This document shows positions 42,471-53,225 of a stretch of 64,000 nucleotides of DNA, in pieces; positions within the stretch are counted from its first letter, which is position 1, and each line of letters starts with the position of its first letter. Below the pieces are notes generated by a model. The model did not search any database. It was given only the letters and a program-made list of their open reading frames with translations, and had not been told where the DNA came from. A program made the translations under genes and the position numbers. Origin of the DNA: CAWGXG01 sp963826505 (GTDB taxonomy: Bacteria > Chloroflexota > Anaerolineae > Aggregatilineales > Aggregatilineaceae); NCBI GenBank assembly GCA_963826505.1, contig CAWGXG010000008.1, positions 620,001 to 684,000 on the forward strand, written 5' to 3'.

Positions 42471-45400
42471 TTACGTGTGAGTGCGAATGTGCTTGCGCGC
42501 GAAATATCCGTAAATCCAGCGCAGGCTTTCCAATGAGGATTCTGGCTGGCGCTCCCCGCTTTCGAGCTGGCGACCGATGCCGCTATCCGCAAAAATGCGT
42601 TCGTTGGCTTGGTCGGCCATGACGGCCAGCACATCGGCAAGATGTTGGCATGCGCGTGCAAAGGGTTCGCGGATGCGGCGTTGATTGTACAACGACAGGC
42701 TGTTCCACAGGCTGCCCAGTTCTGCGATGAGCACGTCGGTCGTGATCTGTGGGTTTCGATGGCGTTCAAACGCCAGTTGAAGCGATTGCAGCAGATGCCG
42801 CGCGACGCTCGTCTCGCGCAGAAACATGGCGGCTGAGCGCGTGCCAAAAAGGTGTGCCATTTCTTCACGGGAAAAATCAAGCGGGAAGTCTTGTCGATCA
42901 GCGAAATGGCCCCCCATAAAGCGCAGCAAATCGACGCCGTTTTGCGGGACGATCTGTGTTTGAGTGAGCGCCTCATCCGCGGGCAGCCGCCCCTGTTTGT
43001 GTGTGCGGGCGCGTCCTAAATTGTAAACGGTGCGCGTCAAGACGAGGATGTTTTCGGCAACCTGCCTGCGTTCTTGCTCCGATAGACCGCCCGTCATCGT
43101 GTCCAGATCGCGTTTCAGACGATGTTTGGGCGGGAGTTCTTTGTTGGCATGGTAAACCGTTGCCAGATCCACCAAAAGCTGGGCTGTGGTCAGGACACTT
43201 TCAGCGAATTCCAATAGATCGACGCCGTCCGTGACATGATTCAAGAGATCGGTGGCGCGCAGCAACCCGCCAATTTCTGGACCAAGCTCGGTTGTTAAGT
43301 ACGGGATCAGTTGCGGCACCTGTTCTGGCGGCGCACCGCGAATGAAGCGGCGGAGTAGTTCGCGGGCGGCTCCTTGCACAGACTCATTCCATGTGATCGA
43401 TGGCCACATGCGGGTGATCCACTTAGCCCCTTCCATCCCTTTTTGCAAGTTGTAATCCACCAGACCAGCCCCTACGCGCAGCGCGTCCAGCGCGTTCTGA
43501 TGGCGCGCGTGGAAATCTAGCAATCGGAGGATTTGCTCGCTGCCCACGGCTCCTACCAGAGTATTGTCGTTGAAGATCATGGTCGTGAGGCGGCGGGCGG
43601 CATAATCCTGTGAGTCCGCCCACTGCATAGCAGCCAGCGCGTTGACGTAGATGGTCGCACGTGGCTCCGGGCGAATCTGGCTGCCTTCGAGATGGGCCAA
43701 TGCCTCGGTCATGGCGTCGGTCGAAAGCACAGCCTCGCGGAACACATCGCGCGCCAGGCGCACGAACTCGTCTTGGCGCTCCTGCCCGAACAATACATTT
43801 TGGTAGAACTCCAACAGGGCGACCGCGGCATCGAAAATATGAATTTCGAGGAGCAGCTGAACCAGTAACCGCTGAGCCATAGGATCGAGCGTCTGGACCA
43901 CGACGGGCTGACCCAGTTCCTCGACTACCTGTTGAACGAGAGGGCGGAACGCTTCGGCTTGAGGTGAATGAGCCATCGTCGCTAGCGCTTGCAGCGCCGC
44001 CGTGTCGATCAGGTCTGTGCGACGAATAAAGACAGCGCATTCGACGAGACGTGTCAGGACAAGAATGCACATCTCAGGGCCAAACGCGCGCGCACCTTGG
44101 TCCAGAACGGAGGCGGGGGCCGCTTGACGCGACGCAGGGTGCAGGTAAACGGCGGCAGTTTGCAAAGCGGGAGGCAGTTGCCTCATAAACTCTTTGTCAA
44201 GCAGCAGCCGGTGCAGTTCGCCCGGTGGCAGCGCCCGTACGGCGGACAGAAACAGCGCATGAGCCAATTCGGTGTGTTGGCGGGCCGCCGGGATACCCAG
44301 TCGCACAATGTCCGGCAGTACTTCCTCGATATGCAGAATGGGCTGGGCGTTCTGCAACCGTGCGAGAAACTGAATAACCTGCGCGATGTCGTTTTCGTCA
44401 AGCAGCGCCCGCATGTGTTGGCGGGCAGCCGTGTGCAGTGTGGGCTGCCAGGGCAATTCAGCCGCTTCGGAGATCGTAACCAGCCAGCGCTCGACCAGAT
44501 TGAAAACGAACAGACCTTGCTTGTTTTCTGCCGCCGCGCGTAGTTGCTCCACCACTGATTGGGCGACACCGGGATTGGTCAGGCATACAACCGGCACGAC
44601 GTCCACCGATTCGCGGCTCATCGAGTGCCAACGCAAATGCCAGAAGGTGCCGGACATAGCGCTGGCGGAGTTCGTCCGTAAGTGTGGGATCCTCTTGCAG
44701 GATAGAGGTCACAAGCTCGCGATCGGCGGGTTGACCTTCACGCACGGTTTGGTCGATCGCCGCGCGGCGTGAGACCCAGGCCAGAGCACGCGAGAGATTC
44801 TCTTTATGCATGGCGCGCCAGACGGCTGTCCGCGACAATTCCTCGGTTTGCTCGATAACCAGTGACGCGTCAAGCCGGAGCTGCGCGACGATGTACCGGC
44901 TGTAGGAATCCTGGGGAGGCGGTGTGAGCAATTTGCCGTTTTTCCAGTCGAAGACCAGATGTTGCGCAGGGCTGGCACGTGGAGTCATGAATTTGATCTG
45001 GGCGGCGACGCTCATGGGATCGTTGACATGCGTCGCAAACGTGATTCCCACGCGGGCCGGTACCGGCAGCAGGCACAGCAAGCCTTGCATGAAGCGCAGT
45101 CGCAGCTCGGCTGAGGGAGGGCTGTTGACGATCGCGATGGGCCAGCCTTGCACCAGAGCCGCCAGGATGCCTTCTACCGTTTTGAATGAATCCTGGCAGT
45201 ACAACAGGAGGGTGTTTAGAGCGTCAATCTGCGCATCGACAGTAGGCGGCGCGAGTTCCCCCAAGTCGAAGGGTTGCAAATCCTTGCGCACTTCTGAAAA
45301 TGACGGCATGCCCATCATAGCCAGTGACCGCAGCGCCAAGACGTTCCCGCCTAATGCTCGCAGCGGAGCTACAGGCGCGAGGATATAAAGCATCTGGGGG

Positions 45401-45666
45401 TTACCCGTGTCGCTGTGCTGCGCCTTGACGAGAATGAAATCGATGGTTTCTCCGCGCAACAGCGCCAGGGCTCCCGGCATCTCTGGCGTGACTTCGACCC
45501 TGGACGGCGGGATCAATTTCGCAAGGCGCAAACACTCATTCACGTGCTCAGGTGCTACGCCCGCTGTGCGGGCCACAACTCCTGGCGTGGCTGAAGGGCG
45601 TTTCCCGGCGACCAGCAGGTTGCCGAAATAGAAACGTTCCAGGTGGTAGGCTGTTGACTCAGGCAC
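42471..45666 (-). CDS. Very large helical protein, frameshifted
   Basis: Two same-strand frames, 45666-44458 and 44657-42471, form one gene. The first runs well to LLAFALALDEP near 44620 and the second takes over as ESVDVVPVVCLTNPG; removing one base at about 44612-44625 gives 1064 residues. The N-terminus (HLERFYFGNLLVAGKRPSATPGVV and VNECLRLAKLIPP) vaguely recalls GTPase-associated-protein N-terminal domains, by eye only. The rest is almost entirely helical, with no membrane span or catalytic motif, which suggests a scaffold of helical repeats. The family is not recognised. Confidence 0.65.
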
Positions 45667-45844
45667 CTGCCCTCCACATACAGACGGCTAGAGACTTCTC
45701 GCTTCGCGCGTGAGTTTATTGTACAGGAAGCCTCGCTCTAAGGCGAAGGGCGGGACCTTCTACGGCTCCCTCGACCGATGGCGAATTCAGAGTGTGTTAC
45801 AATGACAGGGGTGGGGTTGTCCCATGAAGCAGCGAGGACTGTCA

Positions 45845-46255
45845 ATGACGGACGATCTTGGCGATCTGCAGGTGAACTCACGGGGTTTTCAGCCACACGA
45901 ACTGATGCTAGACGGTGCGCGGCCGCTGGCCCAGCACCCGGCTGTGGTGTACATGGCTAGTTTATCCGAAGGCTCACGGCGGCGGGTTTTTCAGTCGCTT
46001 AACGCGATCGCCCGTCTCCTGAGCGACGACCAGCTCGATGTTTTTTCGTTGGATTGGGGAGCACTGCGCGAACATCACGTGGTATGGTTGCGCGCGGCAC
46101 TGATCGCCCATTACCGGCCAGCGACCGTCAACAAGATGCTGTCAGCGTTGCGGCGCGTGTTGTTCCATGCATGGCAGCTCGGCCAGATGAACGATGAGGA
46201 GTATCACCGCGCGCGTATGGTACAGAACCTGCCACGGAGTAGTCTGCGGGCCTGA
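45845..46255 (+). CDS. Orphan integrase core-binding (SAM-like) domain protein
   Basis: A 136-residue protein that matches the N-terminal DNA-binding domain of tyrosine recombinases: YMASLSEGSRRRVFQSLNAIA, LDWGALREHHVVWLRAALIAHYRPATVNKMLSALRRVLFHAW and GQMNDEEYHRA. The catalytic domain with the Arg-His-Arg-Tyr residues is absent. The gene stops after VQNLPRSSLRA, nine bases before the convergent rdgB gene. The ATG at 45845 is favoured by gcgagga seven bases upstream; an ATG 21 bases earlier is possible. It is either a remnant or a stand-alone DNA-binding protein. Confidence 0.7.
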   Translation: MTDDLGDLQVNSRGFQPHELMLDGARPLAQHPAVVYMASLSEGSRRRVFQSLNAIARLLSDDQLDVFSLDWGALREHHVVWLRAALIAHYRPATVNKMLSALRRVLFHAWQLGQMNDEEYHRARMVQNLPRSSLRA

Positions 46256-46264
46256 GCAGTCCCG

Positions 46265-46837
46265 TCAGCGTTCAAGGGGAGTCAGGAGAAAATCTCGCAG
46301 CCCGTCCAGCGCGCGCGTCCGCATCGAGATCTGCATTTTCTCTTCGCGCAGCATTTCCCCGTAAGTGACAGAAAATCCGTCTGGGCAAAAGATGCTGTCC
46401 CACCCAAACCCATGATCGCCGCGCGGCTCCTGTGCGATCACGCCATGTACTTGTCCCGTAAACGTGTGAAGGTGGTAGCCATCATACAGGCACAGGGCAA
46501 CCGTAGCGGTGGCGCTGCGCTCTTTCCAGGCGTCGAGCTGGCGGCACAGCCCGGCTTCACCCACGGCACCGAGCACCCATTTGATCAGCGCCCCAGGATA
46601 ACCATTCCAGGCGTCGATCGCCAAGCCCGTGTCTTCCACCAGCACCCAATTATGCCCGATGTGCTCATACGCTTTTTGGGCTTTGTAGGCAGCAACCTGG
46701 GCAGGATCGAGCGATTGGATTTCCGGCAGGTCTACGACAATGCGCTCGGTGTCAATCGTGCACTCGGCCAGCACCCCCCGGATTTCGCGATACTTTTCCG
46801 CATTTGATGACACAAAATAGAGCTTGGGCTTTGGCAT
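46265..46837 (-). CDS. RdgB/HAM1-type non-canonical purine NTP pyrophosphatase
   Basis: A 190-residue enzyme of the Ham1/RdgB family that hydrolyses ITP, dITP and XTP to monophosphates. The N-terminal YFVSSNAEKYREI matches the nucleotide-binding SxNxxK motif, and LVEDTGLAIDAWNGYPGALIKW and the GFGWDSIFCPDG loop match the catalytic acidic and base-recognition segments. Length is typical. Confidence 0.88.
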   Translation of the reverse strand: MPKPKLYFVSSNAEKYREIRGVLAECTIDTERIVVDLPEIQSLDPAQVAAYKAQKAYEHIGHNWVLVEDTGLAIDAWNGYPGALIKWVLGAVGEAGLCRQLDAWKERSATATVALCLYDGYHLHTFTGQVHGVIAQEPRGDHGFGWDSIFCPDGFSVTYGEMLREEKMQISMRTRALDGLRDFLLTPLER

Positions 46838-46951
46838 GGCGGCTGGTTATCTCACCTTCTGGAGCGTGCATTGGAGGCCAGGACTCCTCGATTGTAACAC
46901 CGATTTTTCTGCCAAAAGTACCTTTTCTGCGCGTCTTTCGGTAGAACGCCC

Positions 46952-46980
46952 CTGACACGGCCGGTGACATCGGGTATGAT
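46952..46980 (+). promoter_or_regulatory. Promoter of the AOR gene
   Basis: CTGACA (46952-46957) and TATGAT (46975-46980) are separated by 17 bases, about 60 bases ahead of the AOR start codon. Confidence 0.58.
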
Positions 46981-47038
46981 GAGATGTAGGAGTGAAATAC
47001 TGTTTATTTAGCCTGTGAAGTGAGGAGTGCAGTCTTCA

Positions 47039-49209
47039 ATGACAAGTATGACCCCAGATCAGCTCAAAGAGAGCCATGTCGTACTGGCCGAGTTCACCTA
47101 CGATGTGCGGCCGGTTGAGCGCGGTTATGCCAACCAGACGTTGTGTATTGACCTGTCCAGGCGCGCTATTACCAGCAAACCCGTGACCCAGGACATGAAG
47201 GATGTGTTCACAGGCGGCAAGGGCTTTGGCCTGTGGCTGTTGTGGAATGCCATCAGCGGCGATACTAAATGGGATGATCCGAGAAAATCCGATTGTCGTA
47301 GCCGGGGGGCCGATTGGGGGGATCACGGCCTATCCCGGTTCGGGCAAATCGACCGTCGTCACCGTCTCGCCACTGACCGGTTCGGTGATTGACAGCAACG
47401 TGGGCGGCTACTTCGGCCCTTACCTCAAGTTCTCCGGCTGGGATGCTTTGGAAATCGTGGGCATCGCCGATCGGGAAGTTATTATCGTGATCGATGGCGA
47501 CGCGGGTCGGGTTACGCTTGAAGACGCCCCGTTGGAAGAGCTTGACACCCATCTGCTCACCGACGTGTTGACAGAAATGTACGCGCAGGATGAGAAAGAC
47601 CGGCGCAGCGTGTCGATCGTGTCGTCTGGGCAGGGCGCGGAATATTCGCGCTACGCCAGCCTGAATTTCAGCTGGTATGACGTGCGCCGCCAGAAAACCC
47701 GCATCAAACAGGCTGGCCGGGGCGGAGCAGGGCGCGTCTTCCGGCACAAGCATATCAAAGCGATCGTGGTGCGTTACGGCCAGATGAAAGGCGACAGCAA
47801 TCATCCCGCCAACATGGAGCTGATCCGCCGGGCAGGTCAGCGCATCAACAAAGAAATCGCTGAGTTGGATGGCAAGCAGAACGAAATGCGCAAAGTGGGG
47901 ACCGGACATCTGCCGCCCATTATGAACGAATTCGACCTGCTGCCGGTCTGCAATTACCGCTTCGGCTCGCATCCAGACGCCGATCAACTGGACACAGAAG
48001 TGTGGCGCCGTCTGTATACACAAGGTATCCCCGACGGCTGTTGGTACGGGTGCACGCTGTCCTGTGCGCACGGGGTCGATCACTTCCACCTGCGGACCGG
48101 ACCCTATGAGGGGCAGATCGTGCTGGTTGATGGGCCGGAATACGAAACCATCGCCGGGGAAGGATCCAACATCGGCGTGTTCGACCCGCTGCCTATCGTG
48201 GAGATGAATTTCTATTGCGATACGTACGGCATCGACACGATTTCATTCGCCAATTCGGTCGCCTTTGCGATGGAGTGTTACGAGGCGGGTATCATTGACG
48301 AGGAAATCACCGGGGGGATTCGCCTCACCTGGGGGAATGCGGAGGGGGCGCTGGAACTGCTGCACCAGATGGTGCGCGGAGAAGGTTTTGGCCTGATCGT
48401 AGGGCAGGGTGTGCGCTACATGAAGCGCCTGTTCGTCGAGAAGTACGGCGCCGATCCACAGTTCGTGCAGGATATCGGCATGGAAGTCAAAGGGATGGAG
48501 ATCTCCGAATACGTCACTAAGGAGTCGCTGGCCCAGCAGGGTGGCTACGGCATGGCGTTGAAGGGTGCCCAACACGACGAAGCCTGGCTCATTTTCATGG
48601 ATATGGTGCGCAAGGAACTGCCCACCTTCGAGGCCAAAGCCGAGGCGCTGCACTACTTCCCCCTGTGGCGCACCTGGTTCAGTTTGCACGGGTTGTGTAA
48701 GTTGCCCTGGAACGACATCATGCCCGCCAACAATAAAGAGACTGCCGAGCCGAACAAGGTGCCAGAACACGTTCAGAATTACACCTGGCTGTACGAAGGG
48801 TTAACGGGCAACCCCACGACCGCTGAAGATTTGGTCGCGCAGTCGGAGCGGGTCTACAACTTCCAACGGATCGTGGCGCTTAAGCTGGGCTATGGCACGC
48901 GCGAGCACGATTATCTGCCTTACCGGGCGATGGGGCCCGTCACGGTAGACGAGTATGAGTCACGCGCCGAACGCTACGACAACCAGTTGCGCGACCAGGT
49001 GGGCGTTGACCCCGAAAACATGACGGTCGAGGACAAGGTCGTGCGGTTGCGTCGTTATCGGGAGGACCAGTACGAGCAGCTTATGGAAGCGGTTTACGGA
49101 CGACAGGGGTTGGGATCAGAACGGCATTCCGACGCTGGATAAGGTGCGGTCGCTGGGGATCGATTTTCCGGAAGTGGTTGAACTCATTCAACACGCGACG
49201 GGTGTGTGA
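47039..49209 (+). CDS. Aldehyde:ferredoxin oxidoreductase, two frameshifts
   Basis: A tungsten (or molybdenum) bis-pterin enzyme of the AOR family, about 722 residues when two breaks are repaired. The opening (CIDLSRRAITSKPVT, FTGGKGFGLWLLWN) runs in one frame to about 47285. The main frame then has NPIVVAGGPIGGITAYPGSG, SNVGGYFGPYLKFSGWD and the cluster motif CWYGCTLSC with the distal Cys in HGLCKLPWND. At about 49108, removing one T lets the frame continue to 49209 through NGIPTLDKVRSLGIDFPEVV, the normal C-terminus. It oxidises aldehydes with ferredoxin. A gaggag site and a promoter precede it. Confidence 0.85.
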
Positions 49210-49238
49210 ACTGAAAACGATTGAGCAGCAAGGTAACA

Positions 49239-49272
49239 AAAACCCCTTCCAAACTTATTTGGCAGGGGTTTT
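49239..49272. terminator. Bidirectional terminator between AOR and tRNA-Phe
   Basis: aaaacccc-tt-ccaaa pairs with tttgg-ca-ggggtttt with a small internal mismatch, with A and T flanks. It serves the plus-strand AOR gene and the minus-strand tRNA. Confidence 0.85.
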
Positions 49273-49275
49273 GTG

Positions 49276-49348
49276 TGCCGAGGCCCAGACTTGAACTGGG
49301 GACTCCTTGATTTTCAGTCAAGTGCTCTACCAACTGAGCTACCTCGGC
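49276..49348 (-). tRNA. tRNA-Phe (GAA)
   Basis: The minus strand folds into a standard 73-base cloverleaf. The acceptor stem is gccgagg with cctcggc, the anticodon stem is cttga with tcaag, the anticodon loop is CTGAAAA (anticodon GAA) and the T-arm holds GTTCAAGTC. The CCA end is not encoded. Confidence 0.97.
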
Positions 49349-49375
49349 GTTCCGCTTAGGGCGAGAACGGTGAAA

Positions 49376-49403
49376 ATTATAACTGGTTTTCAGGGGATGT
49401 CAA
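49376..49403 (-). promoter_or_regulatory. Consensus promoter of tRNA-Phe
   Basis: On the minus strand, perfect TTGACA (49398-49403) and perfect TATAAT (49376-49381) are 16 bases apart, about 28 bases ahead of the mature tRNA 5' end. Confidence 0.88.
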
Positions 49404-49514
49404 CGGCGATTTAGCGCTAATCACCCCCTAGCGGTCGCGACGATTCGCTTCTGCTACACTCTGCTATTGAACCCGCTGAGCGCATTTTGCGGGTGTGGCT
49501 GCAAGTGGGGATAC

Positions 49515-49625
49515 ATGGGCACTCGATGGGTGGGACACGAATGGGTTTGCTCCACGTGTAATGAACCGGTCGCCGGTTTGCGCAGCGTTATGACTCGCAG
49601 GCGCGGTGTGTATGTCGGAGGATAA
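49515..49625 (+). CDS. Possible 36-residue CxxC mini-protein
   Basis: A short frame preceded by aagtgggg encodes a basic peptide with the half zinc-ribbon CSTC at residues 12-15 (GHEWVCSTCNEPVAG). It could be a small regulatory protein or chance. It lies between an extended -10 element and the photolyase gene. Confidence 0.25.
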   Translation: MGTRWVGHEWVCSTCNEPVAGLRSVMTRRRGVYVGG

Positions 49626-49700
49626 AACGGACTTCGCCCACAGGCTGTGTCTTGTACCGCTCCACCCCGAGCCTGCGGCGGCTTCGGAAACGGGGTCACT

Positions 49701-51119
49701 ATGACAGAACGTGTGGTCATTCAGTGGTTCCGCCGCGATCTCCGCCTGGAGGATAACAAAGCATTGCAGGCGGCACTCGATAGCGGTGGGCGCGTCGTGC
49801 CGCTCTTTATTCTAGACCCGGTTCTGTTGAGTGGATTTCGCGTAGGGGCGGCACGCGTGACGTTCATGCTCAGTGCGTTGTGTGCCCTGGATGACGCGCT
49901 GCAACGAAATGGCGGCAGTTTATTGATCCGGCGTGGCGTTCCGGACCGCGTGCTGCCGGAAGTCGCGCGCGAATTCGCGGCACAGGCTGTTTACGCCAAT
50001 GCTGATTACTCGCCGTATGCGCGCGGGCGCGATGCACAAACCGCAGCCGCGCTGCCGGTCCCTTTGCATGTGTACGAGGATGCAGTGCTTCGGCCTCCGG
50101 GAACAGTCGTCAAGGCCGACGGCTTCCCGTTTGTGGTCTATACACCGTTCAAACGCCGCTGGCGGGCGCTGCCCGAACCCGCCCAACCCGAGCGGACCCG
50201 GATCGCGGCGGGAGCGCTGTGGTCGGGTCCGTCAGACGCGGTTCCAAGTGCTGCCGACCTTGGATTCAGCGCGATAATCGATGTGCCTGATGCTCGCGAG
50301 GGGAACGCTCTGCGCCGCCTAGAGCGGTTCGCGGCAGGGCCGATTTACGAATATCACGAGGCGCGCAATCGCTTGGTCAGCGATCCGTTTGCAGAGAATC
50401 CGCCGGTGGGGTCGTCGTATCTGTCGCCTTATGTACATTTCGGACTGCTGTCACCCCGGCAGGTCTATGCGGCGGCCCGCGCGGCCGGTGACGCAGCCCC
50501 AACCGAGTCAGGGAGGGCCTCAGTGATGACCTGGATCGACGAACTCATATGGCGAGAGTTCTACGTGCACATTTTGTATCATTTTCCGCGCGTCGTGCGG
50601 GAGAATTTCAGAATCGAGTACGACCGGGTCGCGTGGCGTGATGCACCCGACGATCTCGCGGCATGGCAGGCGGGCCGCACCGGTTATCCTGTGATTGATG
50701 CCGCGATGCGGCAGTTGAATCAGATCGGCTGGATGCCGAATCGGGCGCGGATGGTGGTGGCGAGTTTCCTCACGAAAGACCTGCTGATTCATTGGCGGGA
50801 GGGCGAGCGGTATTTCATGCGGCAGCTTATCGACGGCGATCTGGCGGCAAACAACGGGGGGTGGCAGTGGGCTGCTGGCACCGGCACGGATGCTCAGCCC
50901 TATTTCCGCATCTTCAACCCAGTGAGTCAGTCGAGGCAGTACGATGCTGACGGGGCCTATATCCGGCGCTGGGTGCCAGAGCTGAGCGGGGTTCCGGCCG
51001 CGTTCATTCACGCACCGTGGGAGATGGAACACCCGCCGCGCAATTATCCGCCGCCAATCATCCCGCATGCTGTTGCGCGTGCGCGTGCGTTGGCAGCTTT
51101 CAAAGCGGCCAAAGGCTGA
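49701..51119 (+). CDS. phrB: Deoxyribodipyrimidine photolyase
   Basis: A 472-residue photolyase/cryptochrome family member that repairs UV-induced cyclobutane pyrimidine dimers with light. The N-terminal alpha/beta antenna domain opens VVIQWFRRDLRLEDN. The C-terminal FAD domain contains YLSPYVHFGLLSPRQVY, ELIWREFY, TGYPVIDAAMRQL, GWMPNRARMVVASFL and GGWQWAAGTGTDAQPYFRIFNP, typical of class I CPD photolyases. The ATG at 49701 begins the conserved sequence; an upstream GTG at 49647 lacks a ribosome binding site. Confidence 0.93.
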   Translation: MTERVVIQWFRRDLRLEDNKALQAALDSGGRVVPLFILDPVLLSGFRVGAARVTFMLSALCALDDALQRNGGSLLIRRGVPDRVLPEVAREFAAQAVYANADYSPYARGRDAQTAAALPVPLHVYEDAVLRPPGTVVKADGFPFVVYTPFKRRWRALPEPAQPERTRIAAGALWSGPSDAVPSAADLGFSAIIDVPDAREGNALRRLERFAAGPIYEYHEARNRLVSDPFAENPPVGSSYLSPYVHFGLLSPRQVYAAARAAGDAAPTESGRASVMTWIDELIWREFYVHILYHFPRVVRENFRIEYDRVAWRDAPDDLAAWQAGRTGYPVIDAAMRQLNQIGWMPNRARMVVASFLTKDLLIHWREGERYFMRQLIDGDLAANNGGWQWAAGTGTDAQPYFRIFNPVSQSRQYDADGAYIRRWVPELSGVPAAFIHAPWEMEHPPRNYPPPIIPHAVARARALAAFKAAKG

Positions 51120-51198
51120 AGAAGCTCTTGACCAGTATGCTATAATGCAATACTCTTGGCAGGCATCGAAGTGAGTTGTGAAAGGCGGTCATCGCAGC

Positions 51199-53138
51199 AT
51201 GCAGCGCAGAACACAGCCGACTCCTGAAGTTATCGAACGCACGCTCGATCGCGTGCTGCTCTCTGTACAAAAACCGGCCCGCTATGTGGGCGGCGAATTC
51301 AACAGTGTGGTCAAAGCGTGGGACGCCGTTGATTTTCACGTCGCGATGGCGTTTCCAGACATATACGATCTCGGGATGTCCAATCTGGGCTTGATGATTT
51401 TGTACGGCATCATCAACGACCAGCCGGATATGTTCGCGGATCGGGTGTATTCAGCCCCTGGGCTGACATGGAAGCCGTCATGCGGCGCGAGAGAATTCCG
51501 CTGTACGGGTTGGAGAGCAAACACCCGCTACAGGATTTCGATCTGCTCGCTATCAGTTTGCCGTACGAGCAGTTGTATACGAACGTGCTCAATATGCTGG
51601 ACCTGGCGGGCATGCCCGTCCTTTCGCGGGAACGTGACGAGCAGTTCCCGTTGGTGCTGGCAGGCGGACACGCGTGCTTCAACCCGGAACCCATGGCCGA
51701 TTTCATCGATGCGTTTGCCATTGGCGAAGGGGAGGAGGTGATTCTGGATGTCAGCCGGACGTTGCAATCGATGCAGGGTGCGACACGTGAGGAGCAGTTG
51801 CGCGCGTTGGCAGGCATCGAGGGGGTGTATGTCCCGCGCTTCTACGAGGCGACATATCGGGCTGATGGCACGGTTGATCGCATCGTACCCACGGTGACGG
51901 ACGTGCCGGCAGTGGTTCGCAAGCGGATCGTCCCGGTGCTGCCCAAGCCGTTCACCCGGTTCCTCGTGCCGCATGTCGACACGGTCCACAACCGCGCGCC
52001 GATTGAGATCATGCGCGGCTGCACGCGCGGCTGCCGCTTCTGCCACGCGGGCATGGTTACGCGCCCGGTACGCGAGCGCACGGTAGAGGAAATCGTGGCC
52101 ACGGCGGAAGAGATCGTACGTAACACCGGGTTTGACGAAGTCGGGCTGCTCAGCCTGTCGTCGTCAGATTACACCCATGTGATGGATTTGGTGCGCGCTA
52201 TCGGGCAGCGCTTTGAGGGCCGGAATGTCGGCGTGAGTTTGCCCAGTCTGCGCATCGAATCGGTGAGCATCGATCTCATGGATGCGCTGCAGGATAACCG
52301 GCGCAGCGGGTTCACTTTCGCCCCCGAAGCGGCCACCGAACGCATGCGCGACATCATCAATAAATCCGTGCCCGACGAGCAGCTTCTGACGACAGCGCGC
52401 GAAGTGTACAAACGCGGGTGGGTGACCATCAAGCTCTATTTCATGATCGGGCATCCCAGCGAGACGCTGGAAGACGTGCAGGCGATCGCCGACCTGGCGC
52501 AAGCCGTGCTGGCCGAGGGCCGCAAGATACACGGCAGGAAAGCGACCGTAAACGTCGGCGTCAGCACGTTTGTGCCCAAACCGCATACGCCATTCCAATG
52601 GGTGCCGGTCGATACGCTGGACCAGATTCAGGCCAAGCAGGCGCTGCTCCAGCAGAATCTGCGCGGACAGGGGCTGCGCCTGCATTGGAATAACCCAGAC
52701 GAAACGCTCTTGGAAGCCTTTCTGAGCCGGGGCGATCGCCGTCTGGGACAGGTCATACGGCGGGCCTGGGAACTCGGCACGAAATTCGACGCGTGGCAGG
52801 AATACCACAACCACTCCGCGTGGGAACGGGCGTTTGAGGAGGCCGGCCTGGATATCGCGTTCTACACCCACCGCGTGCGCTCCGTTGATGAGACGCTGCC
52901 CTGGGATCATATCGACGCGGCAGTCAAGAAGAAATTCCTGATCGAGGATTACCTGATGTCACAGCGCGGCGAAACCCGGCAGGACTGCCGCAACCAGTGT
53001 TTCGCGTGTGGCATTCTGCCGAAATTCTCTGAAACCAGGATGGAAACCCCGGCAGATGCCTGGAAGTGTCCGCCGGTGGTACCTCGGCACCTGCGCGGGA
53101 AGTCACCGCAGGAGATCATTCCGCTGCGGTCACTCTAA
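51199..53138 (+). CDS. TIGR03960-type radical SAM protein, frameshifted
   Basis: A B12-binding-domain/radical SAM protein of about 646 residues after repair of one break. The first frame carries LSVQKPARYVGGEFNSVVKAW and VAMAFPDIYDLGMSNLGL; it breaks at about 51462-51470, where adding one C yields YSAPWADMEAVMRRERIPLYGLES. The second frame has the SAM cluster motif CTRGCRFC and the FAPEAATERMRDIINK segment. It is usually paired with a DUF2344 protein, which is not seen here. Its reaction is unknown. The start could also be GTG 51178. Confidence 0.8.
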
Positions 53139-53149
53139 CGCGCGGAAGC

Positions 53150-53196
53150 CAGAAAAAGAACGAGCGTGCCCGTGGTCTACCATAGGCGCGCTCGTT
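53150..53196 (-). terminator. Terminator of the rpoD/LiaF-like transcript
   Basis: On the minus strand a 12-base stem (aacgagcgcgcc with gggcacgctcgtt, one wobble) is followed by ttctttttct. The plus side lacks a T run. Confidence 0.78.
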
Positions 53197-53225
53197 ACGT
53201 TGATTGTGGATTTGCGGTGAGTTGC

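Larger units (their letters stand above)
49349..49700. other. Intergenic region upstream of photolyase
   Basis: This stretch holds the consensus tRNA promoter (49376-49403, minus), an extended -10 element (tgctacact at 49452-49460, plus) and one possible 36-codon reading frame (49515-49625). I see no further gene. Confidence 0.6.
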
